Shown here: piece after piece, positions 10,391-19,397 of the stretch | Layout of the letters: each line of letters starts with the position of its first letter | Position numbering within the stretch: the stretch's first letter is position 1 | DNA from: Pseudomonadota bacterium | Lineage (GTDB): Bacteria; Desulfobacterota; Syntrophorhabdia; Syntrophorhabdales; Syntrophorhabdaceae | Reading direction: 5' to 3' | Length of the DNA: 64,000 nucleotides | Assembly (NCBI GenBank): GCA_026388275.1 | Contig: JAPLKB010000008.1 | Span: 1 to 64,000 of the forward strand | Translations under genes and position numbers: made by a program | Notes under the pieces: model-generated | The model's database searches: none | What the model was told of the DNA's origin: nothing | The model's input: only the letters and a program-made list of their open reading frames with translations

Positions 10391-11132
10391 CCTATTAAGA
10401 CTCGATAATATAAAAAAAACATTTATTAATGCTGATGAGTCAAAAACTGTATTACAGGGCATCAACCTTAGCCTTTCAAAGAGCGACTCTTTTTCTGTTG
10501 TAGGTCCTTCCGGATGCGGTAAAACAACACTTTTGCTGATTACAGCAGGACTTCTCCCTCCAACCGAAGGCAGCGTATGGATGGACGGCAGTCCGGTAAA
10601 TTCACCTAACAGAAAGATAGCCCTCGTATTGCAACATTACGGACTATTGCCCTGGAAAACTGTAGCAGCCAACATCATGCTGGGAGCTCACCTGCAAAAG
10701 ATAAAAATTATTGATGAAGAGCTGGTTGCCGTAAAACAAGAGTTAGGAATCGAAGATATCGACCATCTCTACCCTGGTCAGTTAAGCGGAGGGCAGCGAC
10801 AGCGTGTTGCCCTTGCAAGGGCAATTCTCCTTCGGCCGTCACTCTTACTTCTTGATGAGCCCTTTGCCGCAATTGATACGATTACCCGTGAACGGCTGCA
10901 AAACAGGCTTCTTACAATATTTACCGAGAGAAAGTTCAGTTTTGTCATAGTAACTCACAATATTGAGGAGGCAGTATTCCTCGGGCGTAAAATTATGGTA
11001 CTCGATAATCAGGGTACCGGCATAAGGACCGTAATCGAGAATCCGGAAATGGGAAGCCTTGAATACCGGAACAAACCCGCATTTTTTGAACTATGTCTTG
11101 AATTACGTACAATACTTGAGAAAATTGCATGA
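10374..11132 (+). CDS. ABC transporter ATP-binding protein (SsuB/TauB-like)
   Basis: ATPase of the importer. It has Walker A GPSGCGKTT (about residues 45-53), Q-loop VLQHYGLLPWKT, signature LSGGQRQRVALARA, Walker B LLLLDEPFAAID and switch histidine VTHNIEEAVFL. The sequence profile is that of nitrate/sulfonate/taurine-type importers. The ATG at 10374 overlaps the end of the binding-protein gene and sits just after GGTGG; a GTG one codon earlier is possible. The stop overlaps the permease start. Confidence 0.92.
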   Translation: MAISHDLLRLDNIKKTFINADESKTVLQGINLSLSKSDSFSVVGPSGCGKTTLLLITAGLLPPTEGSVWMDGSPVNSPNRKIALVLQHYGLLPWKTVAANIMLGAHLQKIKIIDEELVAVKQELGIEDIDHLYPGQLSGGQRQRVALARAILLRPSLLLLDEPFAAIDTITRERLQNRLLTIFTERKFSFVIVTHNIEEAVFLGRKIMVLDNQGTGIRTVIENPEMGSLEYRNKPAFFELCLELRTILEKIA

Positions 11133-11875
11133 AAAAACAACAGGTAATTACATATGGTATAACGATAATACTTGTTTATGCAGTCTGGTATATCCTTTCT
11201 TTAATCTTCGGTAGCGCAATACTTCCTGACCCGATATCAGTATTCATTCAAGGTTTTCGTGAAATTGGGGAACGCAGCTTCTGGGAGCATGTGCTAGCAA
11301 GTGCTTTTCGCATTATTACAGGACTTTGTATTGCCTTTTTCACTGCAACCCCTCTGGGACTTCTTCTCGGAAGTAACGATAAGCTCGACCGATTGTTTTC
11401 GCCGTTGATATATCTTGGATATCCGGTGCCTAAGATCGTCCTTATGCCCATTATCTTCGTCATATTCGGACTGGGAGATACAGCTAAAATAGTTCTCATT
11501 ACCATGATTATCTTTTTTCAGCTTCTCATAACAACCCGTGATGCTGCCCGTTCAATAGATAAGGAGGTAATTTACTCACTACGGTCGCTTGGCGGCCGGC
11601 AATGGGATTTTTATCGTCATGTAGTATGGCCGATCAGTCTCCCCGGCATATTCACTTCGTTGCGCATAGTCACGGGCACATCGATTGCCGTGCTCTTTTT
11701 TGTCGAGTCTATAGGGACAAATATGGGGCTTGGATATTACATAATAGACGCCTGGGGGAGGGCGGATTATACAATGATGTTTGTCGGCATCATTGCACTC
11801 TCCTGTATCGGTATTGTAATCTATGAGATATTCGATCTTCTTGAAAGAAAGGTGTGCAGATGGAAAAACGTCTGA
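11129..11875 (+). CDS. ABC transporter permease (SsuC/TauC-like)
   Basis: A 248-residue inner-membrane subunit with about six helices. The cytoplasmic EAA-type loop is seen in EVIYSLRSLGGRQWDFYRHV followed by PISLPGIFTSLRI, which docks to the ATPase. Membership of the BPD_transp_1 family is clear. It overlaps the ATPase gene by four bases and the menG gene by about 15, so transporter and quinone genes are one operon. Confidence 0.92.
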   Translation: MKKQQVITYGITIILVYAVWYILSLIFGSAILPDPISVFIQGFREIGERSFWEHVLASAFRIITGLCIAFFTATPLGLLLGSNDKLDRLFSPLIYLGYPVPKIVLMPIIFVIFGLGDTAKIVLITMIIFFQLLITTRDAARSIDKEVIYSLRSLGGRQWDFYRHVVWPISLPGIFTSLRIVTGTSIAVLFFVESIGTNMGLGYYIIDAWGRADYTMMFVGIIALSCIGIVIYEIFDLLERKVCRWKNV

Positions 11876-12624
11876 ATAAACAATATCCCTTAGTATCCAA
11901 AGTTACAGGGGCTGAACATACCGGTATGGTTAAGGAGATCTTTTCCACCATAACAAAGCGATATGATTTTTTAAACCATTTTCTCAGCATGAGGCGTGAT
12001 GTTGCCTGGCGGCGCTTTACGGTAAATAAAATGCGATATCTTCGCACTTACCGTTTTCTGGATGTAGCCTGTGGCACTGCCGACCTTGCCATTATGGCTG
12101 TAAAGAAATTTCATGATATACATGCAACAGGTGTAGATTTTGTCCAGGCCATGCTCGATGTAGGCCAGAAAAAAGTTCTTCAAAAAAGTCTCGGACAGAA
12201 TATCGATCTGGCCAATGCAGATGCCCTCAGCCTTCCCTTTAAAGACAACACCTTTGATGTTGCAGCCATTGCCTTTGGCATTCGGAATATTCCCGATAGA
12301 ACAGCGGCTCTGGTAGAGATGATGCGTGTAATAATACCAGGCGGACAGGTAATGGTTCTCGAAATGACTTATATCCATAACCGTTTGTTTAAAAGGCTAT
12401 ATCATTTATACTTAAATCGTATATTACCGGGCATAGCAGGTTTGTTGTCTTTTAATCCGGCTGCATACCTGTATCTTGCTGACTCGATTATGAATTTTCC
12501 TTCTCCGGAAATGTTTGCAAATTTAATGAGAGAAGCAGGACTGACACAGGTTAAAAAATATAAACTTACATTCGGCATCACCTATCTTTATACAGGAATC
12601 AAACCTGGGAATGGCATAACATGA
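11860..12624 (+). CDS. menG: Demethylmenaquinone/ubiquinone C-methyltransferase
   Basis: UbiE/MenG family SAM methyltransferase (about 254 residues). The family N-terminus FSTITKRYDFLNHFLSMRRD is followed by motif I FLDVACGTADLAIMA and by AIAFGIRNIPDRTAALVEMMRV. It carries out the last methylation of menaquinone; in an anaerobe without ubiquinone, MenG is the sensible role. The ATG at 11860 is preferred over the GTG at 11854 because AAAGG lies seven bases upstream of it. It overlaps menA. Confidence 0.9.
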   Translation: MEKRLNKQYPLVSKVTGAEHTGMVKEIFSTITKRYDFLNHFLSMRRDVAWRRFTVNKMRYLRTYRFLDVACGTADLAIMAVKKFHDIHATGVDFVQAMLDVGQKKVLQKSLGQNIDLANADALSLPFKDNTFDVAAIAFGIRNIPDRTAALVEMMRVIIPGGQVMVLEMTYIHNRLFKRLYHLYLNRILPGIAGLLSFNPAAYLYLADSIMNFPSPEMFANLMREAGLTQVKKYKLTFGITYLYTGIKPGNGIT

Positions 12625-13505
12625 GCAGCGAAAAACTGAAAGCCTGGATTCAGGCAAGTCGTCCGCCTTTTTTCATTGCCACCCTTGCTCCGCTTTTTAT
12701 CGGATGGATATCTGCAAAGGCTTACGGCCTGCATCTGGGCAGGTTTCTACTGGTTATCTTAGGATCGTTTATTGTCCATCTCGTTACCAATCTTGCGAAT
12801 GACTATTTCGATTATATCGAGGGCACTGATTCAGGTGAATCAATCGGCGGCTCACGTGTTATACAGGAAGGTAAGATTTCGCCTGACTTATTATTGAAGG
12901 CGATTATCTTTTTATACTGTATAGCTTTCCTGATCGCCTTTATTATCATGTTCAGTTTTGATCTTTTTGTGATCTTTCCTTTGATTGTCTTTTCCGCTTT
13001 CAGCAGTTTCTTTTATGTAGCACCCCCGATCCGTTATGGATACTACGGGTTAGGTGAATTTTTTGTCGGGATAAACATGGGACCTGTTATTGTAGTAGGG
13101 ACTTATTGGGTTATTGCGAACCGCTTTGACTGGGTGCCATTTTATCTGTCCTTGCCTGTCGGGCTGATGGTTGCCTCGATCCTTTATTATCAGAGTCTCC
13201 CGGATATGAAAACCGACCTTGATGCAGGCAAATATACTCTTGCCGTGAGACTTGGCAAAAAAGGTGCATTTATCGGCCTTATTGTTTTCTGGATTTTGAT
13301 TTATCTGGCCATCATAATCTTAATGCTTACAAAGATGCTCTCATGGTATGCCCTGATATTCCTTATAAGCATCCCTGTGTTCGTAAAAATGATCCAGACA
13401 GTAAAGAATACGGAAGATTGGGTACTCCTTGACCAATATGGCAGATATGTGAGGATACTCTATGGCCTCAACAGTATTGCCATAATTTCCGGCTTGTTTA
13501 AATAG
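12621..13505 (+). CDS. menA: 1,4-dihydroxy-2-naphthoate polyprenyltransferase
   Basis: A 294-residue UbiA-superfamily membrane enzyme with about eight or nine helices. Both aspartate-rich prenyl-diphosphate/Mg sites are visible: NLANDYFDYIEGTDSGES and DMKTDLDAGKYTLAVRLG. The N-terminus WIQASRPPFFIATLAPLFIG is MenA-like. It prenylates DHNA to demethylmenaquinone, the substrate of the preceding MenG. It overlaps menG by four bases and ends the operon. Confidence 0.9.
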   Translation: MSSEKLKAWIQASRPPFFIATLAPLFIGWISAKAYGLHLGRFLLVILGSFIVHLVTNLANDYFDYIEGTDSGESIGGSRVIQEGKISPDLLLKAIIFLYCIAFLIAFIIMFSFDLFVIFPLIVFSAFSSFFYVAPPIRYGYYGLGEFFVGINMGPVIVVGTYWVIANRFDWVPFYLSLPVGLMVASILYYQSLPDMKTDLDAGKYTLAVRLGKKGAFIGLIVFWILIYLAIIILMLTKMLSWYALIFLISIPVFVKMIQTVKNTEDWVLLDQYGRYVRILYGLNSIAIISGLFK

Positions 13506-13513
13506 CTTCCGTC

Positions 13514-13532
13514 CGGAAAAGGTTCTTTTCCG
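13514..13532 (+). terminator. Hairpin at the end of the menA operon
   Basis: CGGAAAAG, loop GTT, CTTTTCCG: an eight-base-pair perfect stem starting nine bases after the menA stop. It is not followed by a T-run, so it is a weak terminator candidate or an mRNA 3'-end stabiliser. Confidence 0.4.
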
Positions 13533-13743
13533 CCCTGTAAGCATCAATCTGTAGTCCTGCTTGTGCGGCATATATGTTGTATATCTCTGGACAATCCCTT
13601 AATTTTCCATTAAGATTGACAACGGTTTAATCTCCTTGCCGGAACAAAAACATCTTCTTTCCAGCTCTGCTGCAGACCATGTATAACAGTACACAGATGT
13701 TTTTCACAGCCTTCGGCAGAATGCCTATTATGAACATTTTCTA

Positions 13744-13772
13744 TTGAAATATTTGAAATCATGTGATATTTA
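13744..13772 (+). promoter_or_regulatory. Possible promoter of the rpsB operon
   Basis: TTGAAA (13744-13749), a 17-nt spacer, then TATTTA (13767-13772). This is a moderate sigma-70 match about 100 bases upstream of rpsB. The rest of the 13506-13874 spacer holds no gene. Confidence 0.4.
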
Positions 13773-13793
13773 ATACGTGCATTCAAATTAGCA

Positions 13794-13852
13794 CGCCTTT
13801 CAATTGGAAATAGGGTGCAGTAAATCTGTCTATTGCCAAAATGCGAAAGGCG
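13794..13852 (+). promoter_or_regulatory. Structured leader of rpsB (possible S2 autoregulation site)
   Basis: CGCCTTTC (13794-13801) is perfectly complementary to GAAAGGCG (13845-13852). The stem closes about 12 bases before the AGGAGG of rpsB. rpsB leaders are known targets of ribosomal protein S2 feedback in several bacterial groups; whether this stem is such a site is an inference. Confidence 0.4.
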
Positions 13853-13874
13853 GAAGTATAAACCAGGAGGATAA

Positions 13875-14663
13875 ATGTCAAATTTAACAATCAAACAGTT
13901 ACTGGAAGCAGGCGTCCATTTCGGACATCAGACAAAAAGGTGGAATCCTAAAATGAAACCTTACATTTTCGGTGCGAGAAATGGCATTTACATTATTGAT
14001 CTTCAGCGGACATTAAAAATGTTTAAGGAAGCATACAATTTTGTCAGGGAAGTAGCTTCCCGGAATGAATACATTCTTTTCGTTGGCACTAAAAAGCAGG
14101 CCCAGGAGGGAATCAAGGAAGAAGCAAAAAGATGCGGCACGTATTATGTCAATTCCAGATGGCTTGGCGGAACAATGACAAACTTTCAGACTATGGAAAA
14201 AAGCCTCGAAAGACTAAGAAAATATGAAGAAATAAAAGGGAGTGACATTATAAAAGCCCTTTCTAAAAAAGAAGCGATAGGCATCGACAGAGAAATTGCG
14301 AAACTTGAAAAAAATATCGGCGGTATAAAAGGCATGGATCGGCTGCCCGGCGCTGTTTATGTAGTAGACCCTAAGAAAGAATATATTGCTGTAAAAGAAG
14401 CAAGAAAACTTGGCATTCCAACAATTGGCATCGTTGATACAAACTGTGATCCTGACGACATTGATTATATCATACCCGGAAATGATGATGCAATCAGGGC
14501 TATAAAACTCATCACTATGAAAATTGCAGATGCAGTTCTCGAAGGGAAGGCATTGTATGTAGAGGAATTCCAGGGTAAAGATGAGAACGGAGAAGAGCCT
14601 AAACCTTTCATAGACGAAAGTATACTAGAAGAAAAATATGATGATGATCTTGAGGAAATTTAG
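13875..14663 (+). CDS. rpsB: 30S ribosomal protein S2
   Basis: A 262-residue S2 protein with the typical start [23 protein letters not shown], the central [14 protein letters not shown] and the later [20 protein letters not shown]. An AGGAGG site precedes the ATG. It opens the rpsB-tsf-pyrH-frr-uppS-cdsA-dxr-rseP-tsaB run, a classic bacterial order joining translation, cell-envelope lipid and isoprenoid synthesis. Confidence 0.98.
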   Translation: MSNLTIKQLLEAGVHFGHQTKRWNPKMKPYIFGARNGIYIIDLQRTLKMFKEAYNFVREVASRNEYILFVGTKKQAQEGIKEEAKRCGTYYVNSRWLGGTMTNFQTMEKSLERLRKYEEIKGSDIIKALSKKEAIGIDREIAKLEKNIGGIKGMDRLPGAVYVVDPKKEYIAVKEARKLGIPTIGIVDTNCDPDDIDYIIPGNDDAIRAIKLITMKIADAVLEGKALYVEEFQGKDENGEEPKPFIDESILEEKYDDDLEEI

Positions 14664-14677
14664 TAAGGAGGAATCTG

Positions 14678-15283
14678 ATGGAAATAACAGCAGAACACGT
14701 TAAAAAATTGAGAGAGAAAACAGGCGTAGGCCTGATGGATTGCAAAGAGGCGTTAAAGCACTCAGACTGCGATATGGAAAAGGCTATTGATTATTTAAGG
14801 GAAAAAGGTCTTGCAAAACTTCAGAAACGTTCAGGCAGGGCTGCATCAGAAGGCGTTATAGCCTCTTATATACATGCCGGTTCAAAAGTAGGCGTTATGG
14901 TAGAGGTGAACTCTGAAACAGATTTTGTTGCAAAAACAGATGAGTTTCAAGATTTTGCAAGAGATGTTGCAATGCAGATTACGGCTGCAACTCCTATTTA
15001 TATAAATAGGGAGGATGTTCCCGAGGAAGTAAAGGAAAAGGAAAAGGCATTATACCGCAGGCAAGCCCTTGACTCAGGCAAACCGGAGAAGATTGTTGAT
15101 AAAATTGCGGAAGGAAAGATGGAAAAATATTATCAGGAGGTATGCCTCCTTGATCAGTCCTTTATTAAAAACCCTGATATAACGGTAAAAGGACTTCTTG
15201 AAGGACTTGTTATAAAGCTGGGAGAGAATATTGTTATCAGGAGGTTTGTGAGATTTCAACTTGGTGAGACAGTCGAAGGATAA
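14678..15283 (+). CDS. tsf: Translation elongation factor Ts
   Basis: A 201-residue guanine-nucleotide exchange factor for EF-Tu. The N-terminal UBA-like domain (VKKLREKTGVGLMDCKEALK) is followed by DYLREKGLAK and the conserved VEVNSETDFVAKTDEF. The protein is at the short end of the family (one rather than two dimerisation subdomains), common outside enterobacteria. AAGGAGG precedes the ATG. Confidence 0.97.
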   Translation: MEITAEHVKKLREKTGVGLMDCKEALKHSDCDMEKAIDYLREKGLAKLQKRSGRAASEGVIASYIHAGSKVGVMVEVNSETDFVAKTDEFQDFARDVAMQITAATPIYINREDVPEEVKEKEKALYRRQALDSGKPEKIVDKIAEGKMEKYYQEVCLLDQSFIKNPDITVKGLLEGLVIKLGENIVIRRFVRFQLGETVEG

Positions 15284-15284
15284 C

Positions 15285-15998
15285 ATGTCCTATAGCAGAA
15301 TTCTTCTAAAATTAAGCGGTGAGATCCTTGCAGGGGGTGAAGGTTTTGGCATTGACCCCGATACGGTCAGAGAGATATGTCTACAGATCAGAGATATTTC
15401 AGATCTCGGCATTGAAATTGCCGTTGTAATAGGTGGAGGAAATATATATAGGGGTGGCAAGGCAGAAAAACAGGGTGTTGACAGAGTGACAGGCGATTAC
15501 ATGGGCATGATTGCAACTCTAATGAATGCTCTTGCGATCGAGGAAGCGCTTACGAAATTGCATATTTCCACAAGGGTCCAGAGTGCACTGGAAATAAGGG
15601 GTATTGTAGAACCATACTCACAAAAAAAGGCTTTAGAGCATCTCGAAAAAGACAGAGTTGTTATTTTTGCCTGTGGCACAGGAAACCCTTTTTTTACTAC
15701 AGATACTGCTGCTGCATTAAGGGCTCTGGAGGTTGGAGCCCAGGTGATTTTTAAGGCCACAAGAGTGGACGGTGTATACGATAAAGACCCTGAAATATAC
15801 AAGGATGCCTTGTTTTTTAAGGAAATTTCTTATTCTGATGTGTTGAACAAAGGTTTAAAAGTAATGGATGCAACAGCTATAACCATTTGCAGTGAAAATA
15901 ACCTGCCTATTATTGTGTTCAACATAAAGAAAAAGGATAATATGAAGAAGGTGATTCTGGGAGAAAATATCGGAACAATTGTCAAGGGGGTACTATGA
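15285..15998 (+). CDS. pyrH: Uridylate kinase
   Basis: UMP kinase of the amino-acid-kinase fold, 237 residues from the ATG at 15285. The motifs RILLKLSGEILAGGEGFGID, VVIGGGNIYRGG and AVFACGTGNPFFTTDTAAALRA-like stretches are all present. An in-frame TTG at 15261 would overlap tsf, but AAGGA placed before the ATG and the family start favour 15285. Confidence 0.96.
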   Translation: MSYSRILLKLSGEILAGGEGFGIDPDTVREICLQIRDISDLGIEIAVVIGGGNIYRGGKAEKQGVDRVTGDYMGMIATLMNALAIEEALTKLHISTRVQSALEIRGIVEPYSQKKALEHLEKDRVVIFACGTGNPFFTTDTAAALRALEVGAQVIFKATRVDGVYDKDPEIYKDALFFKEISYSDVLNKGLKVMDATAITICSENNLPIIVFNIKKKDNMKKVILGENIGTIVKGVL

Positions 15999-16552
15999 AA
16001 AGCGAGATTATAAACGAGCTTGAAGATAAACTGGACAAATCACTCGCCACGTTCAAAAAAGACCTGTCTAAACTCAGAACAGGTGTAGCATCTGTCTCTC
16101 TTCTCGAAGATATTCGGGTTAGCTACTATAACCAGCCCACACCCTTAAACCAGGTTGCAGCAATAGGAGCGCCGGACAGCAGAACCATTACAATACAGCC
16201 CTGGGAAATATCTATCATAGGTGAAATAGAAAAGGCAATCCAGAAATCGGATATCGGGGTCAATCCTATGTCCGACGGTAAGATGATACGCCTTTCATTT
16301 CCTAAACTGACGGAAGAGCGCAGACGCGAGGTGGTAAAACTTGGCGGGAAGATGCTCGAAAGCACAAAGGTTGCCATAAGAAATGTCAGAAGGGATATGA
16401 ATGAAAAACTGAAGAAGATGGAAAAAGACAAACTCCTGTCTCAGGACGATCTCCACAAAAATCAGGAGGATATCCAAAAAATTACAGATAAATATATACA
16501 GATGGCAGAAAAGATTTACGTTGATAAAGAAAAAGAAATCCTGGAAGTCTGA
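15995..16552 (+). CDS. frr: Ribosome recycling factor
   Basis: A 185-residue factor that, with EF-G, splits post-termination ribosomes. Characteristic parts are LRTGVASVSLLEDIRVSYY, TPLNQVAAIGAPDSRTITIQPW and RRDMNEKLKKMEK. It overlaps the pyrH stop by four bases (ATGA), implying coupling. Confidence 0.97.
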   Translation: MKSEIINELEDKLDKSLATFKKDLSKLRTGVASVSLLEDIRVSYYNQPTPLNQVAAIGAPDSRTITIQPWEISIIGEIEKAIQKSDIGVNPMSDGKMIRLSFPKLTEERRREVVKLGGKMLESTKVAIRNVRRDMNEKLKKMEKDKLLSQDDLHKNQEDIQKITDKYIQMAEKIYVDKEKEILEV

Positions 16553-16560
16553 TACCTCCA

Positions 16561-17274
16561 ATGCAAAATATCGAGAGCAGTAAGCTTCCAACCCATGTAG
16601 CCATTATAATGGATGGAAACGGCAGGTGGGCAAAACTCCGCAACCTTCCGAGAGTAGAAGGGCATCTCCAGGGGATGGAGTCTGTCAGGGATGTTATTAC
16701 TGAGACAAGAAACCTCAAAATACCCTTTCTGACACTCTATGCTTTTTCCAAAGAGAATTGGTCAAGATCCGAAGTGGAAGTAAAGAGATTGCTTGAGATT
16801 CTGGGTGTTTATCTTCAAAACGAATTGCCCCTTATGATGGATAAAAATATAAGGTTTAATGTAGTAGGAAATTTAGGGGATTTTCCAAAGAGACTCCAAC
16901 ATCAGATAAAAGATGTTATGGATAAAACAGCCGGGAATGCATCGCTTACACTCAGCATAGCCTTAAGCTACAGCGGAAGAGAAGAGATAGTAAATGCCGT
17001 TAAGTTGATTCTGGAAGATGTAAAAAAAGGAAATGTTAAAAGGATCAACGAAAATGTTTTCTCCAGGTATCTATATACAGGGAAAATACCTGACCCTGAT
17101 CTGCTAATAAGGACAAGCGGAGAGATGAGAATAAGCAACTTTCTGCTCTGGCAGATTGCATATACAGAGCTTTATGTGACGGACACATTATGGCCTGATT
17201 TCGGAAAAGAAGCATATGTTGAGGCTTTGAAAGCATTTGCCAGGAGAGAAAGAAGATTCGGGAGTGCGAAATAA
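16561..17274 (+). CDS. uppS: Undecaprenyl diphosphate synthase
   Basis: A cis-prenyltransferase of 237 residues that makes the C55 lipid carrier for peptidoglycan. The catalytic P-loop HVAIIMDGNGRWAK is near the N-terminus, FSKENWSRS follows, and the distal DLLIRTSGEMRISNFLLWQ signature is intact. It lies eight bases after frr. Confidence 0.97.
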   Translation: MQNIESSKLPTHVAIIMDGNGRWAKLRNLPRVEGHLQGMESVRDVITETRNLKIPFLTLYAFSKENWSRSEVEVKRLLEILGVYLQNELPLMMDKNIRFNVVGNLGDFPKRLQHQIKDVMDKTAGNASLTLSIALSYSGREEIVNAVKLILEDVKKGNVKRINENVFSRYLYTGKIPDPDLLIRTSGEMRISNFLLWQIAYTELYVTDTLWPDFGKEAYVEALKAFARRERRFGSAK

Positions 17275-17369
17275 GCTCCCCGACTGCTTTGGACAGGGAA
17301 CTCCATTCTTTCGAAAACAGACGCATGTCTTTGAGATTAAATAACAGCAACATAAAGGAAAATTAGAAA

Positions 17370-18167
17370 GTGGGAGAATTAAAAAAAAGGGTTATTACAG
17401 GTATTCTTCTTGCTCCACTTACAGCTTTTTTATTTTATATTTTACCATCTGAATGGTTTTTTGCGCTTTTAACCATAGTTGCTGTCTTCGCAGTCTTCGA
17501 ATACATTACAATGGTAAAAATACCGGGTAAATACCTGCCGTTATTCATTATTATCGTCAGTCTTGTCCCTCTCTATTATAAATGCTATCAGGCATATCTC
17601 ATGTGGCTTATTGCATCGCCTCTGATTTACCTCTTTGCCGAGTTTGCAGCAAACAGAGGCAAGAAAGAGGACATAAATAAGAAAATCATAAAGACAGTTG
17701 CCGTCATCCTCATTGGCGAAGCGTTTATCATCCTCCCCCTTTTCTATGTTTACCTGCTAAAAGAGCTGAACAACTATTTACCCTTAATCCTGCTTTTTGC
17801 AATATGGTCAAGTGATACGTGCGCTTACTTTACAGGTAAAACTTTCGGAAAAACACCCCTTGTCCCTCAAATCAGTCCAAAAAAAACATTCGAGGGATTG
17901 ATTGGCGCCATGTTCGGCAGTATGATCATCATTGTTTTGACAAGCCGGTTATCGGGTTTAAGTTTAACAAAATCTATTATTATAGGGCTTTTGACCGGTG
18001 TTCTCGGTCAGCTCGGTGATATATTTGAATCCATAGGCAAGAGGGTGTCGGGTGTAAAAGACTCATCGTCACTGATTCCAGGGCATGGAGGTATACTCGA
18101 CAGGATGGACAGCTTTATTTTTACTGCGCCATTCCTTTACAATATGTATCGTTTAACAGGTATGTAA
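17370..18167 (+). CDS. cdsA: Phosphatidate cytidylyltransferase
   Basis: CDP-diacylglycerol synthase (265 residues, multiple membrane helices). The C-terminal family signature is seen in KDSSSLIPGHGGILDRMDSF, with SPKKTFEGLIGAMFGS before it. It supplies CDP-DAG for phospholipid synthesis. The start is GTG with AAGGA about ten bases upstream; the roughly 95-base gap after uppS contains nothing recognisable. Confidence 0.95.
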   Translation: MGELKKRVITGILLAPLTAFLFYILPSEWFFALLTIVAVFAVFEYITMVKIPGKYLPLFIIIVSLVPLYYKCYQAYLMWLIASPLIYLFAEFAANRGKKEDINKKIIKTVAVILIGEAFIILPLFYVYLLKELNNYLPLILLFAIWSSDTCAYFTGKTFGKTPLVPQISPKKTFEGLIGAMFGSMIIIVLTSRLSGLSLTKSIIIGLLTGVLGQLGDIFESIGKRVSGVKDSSSLIPGHGGILDRMDSFIFTAPFLYNMYRLTGM

Positions 18168-18173
18168 GGAAAT

Positions 18174-19379
18174 ATGAAAAAGAAAATTACAATACTTGGT
18201 TCAACAGGTTCTATAGGGCGTGCCACACTTGAGGTCATAGATAATCAGAGGGATACCTTTGAAGTATTCAGCCTTGCCTGCAAGGGTAATACAGAGTTGT
18301 TGAATGAACAGATAGATAAATTTAAACCTAAATATGTATGTATCTATGAAGAATCTTTAAAGGAAAAAGTACGTTTTGACCGGAAGAGGCTTTTTACGGG
18401 CATAAAAGGGGTAAATGAAATAGTAAACATGGAGGAAGATATAGTAGTAAATGCAATGCCCGGCAGCATCGGTCTTGAGCCTACAATCAGCGCTTTAAAA
18501 TCAAAGAAGGTCCTTGCTCTTGCAAATAAGGAAAGTCTTGTTATGGCAGGCAGGATTGTCTCAAAACTGCTCAAGGCATATGGGTCAAAACTTATTCCCA
18601 TTGACAGTGAACATTCAGCACTTTTTCAGGTTATGAAAAAGATAAGAAGACATGAGTTGAAAACCATAACCATCACGGCTTCAGGGGGCCCTTTCAGAGA
18701 GCACACAAAAACATCTCTGGCACATGTGAGGCCGGAAGAAGCCCTTAATCACCCTACATGGAAAATGGGGAACAAGGTGACACTTGATTCGGCAACATTA
18801 ATGAATAAAGGCCTTGAAGTGATCGAGGCACGTTGGTTGTTTAATATCCAACCTGAATTAATCAGGGTTCTTGTCCATCCTGAAAGCATTATCCATGGGA
18901 TGATAGAGTGTGTGGACGGTGCTTTTATTGCGTATATGGCAAATCCTGATATGAAAATCCCGATTTCCTTTGCTATCAACGAGGGGAAGATTCGTGACCT
19001 TCCTTCTTTCCGACTAAACCTGGAAGATTTGTGCAAATTGACATTTTATACGCCTGATATTGATAGATTTCCATCGCTTAGGCTTGCTTTTGATGCGCTT
19101 CATGCCGGGGATAGCGCCCTTGTAGTGTTGAACGCTTCAAACGAGGTTGCCTCCGAAGCATTTATAGAAGGCAGGATCCGATTTATTGATATCCCCGTTT
19201 TTATAGAAGAGGCTCTTGAGCATCATCCGGCATTGCCGGTAATTGAAGATATTGAAACCATATGGGAAATACATAATTGGACAAAGAGATATACGGAAGA
19301 AATAATAAAGGGAAGGGTCAAGGGTCGACAAATTGACACACACCAGGGCAAAAAAGGATCTTTTCCAGACAGAAACTAA
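18174..19379 (+). CDS. dxr: 1-deoxy-D-xylulose 5-phosphate reductoisomerase
   Basis: Second enzyme of the MEP isoprenoid pathway (401 residues). The NADPH-binding ITILGSTGSIGRATLEVI starts the protein. The metal/substrate site IPIDSEHSALFQ and later ASGGPFREHTK, HPTWKMGNKVTLDSATLMNKG are conserved. It feeds isoprenoid units to UppS and to menaquinone tails made by MenA. It lies six bases after cdsA. Confidence 0.97.
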   Translation: MKKKITILGSTGSIGRATLEVIDNQRDTFEVFSLACKGNTELLNEQIDKFKPKYVCIYEESLKEKVRFDRKRLFTGIKGVNEIVNMEEDIVVNAMPGSIGLEPTISALKSKKVLALANKESLVMAGRIVSKLLKAYGSKLIPIDSEHSALFQVMKKIRRHELKTITITASGGPFREHTKTSLAHVRPEEALNHPTWKMGNKVTLDSATLMNKGLEVIEARWLFNIQPELIRVLVHPESIIHGMIECVDGAFIAYMANPDMKIPISFAINEGKIRDLPSFRLNLEDLCKLTFYTPDIDRFPSLRLAFDALHAGDSALVVLNASNEVASEAFIEGRIRFIDIPVFIEEALEHHPALPVIEDIETIWEIHNWTKRYTEEIIKGRVKGRQIDTHQGKKGSFPDRN

Positions 19380-19397
19380 ATATGAGAGGTTAATAAT

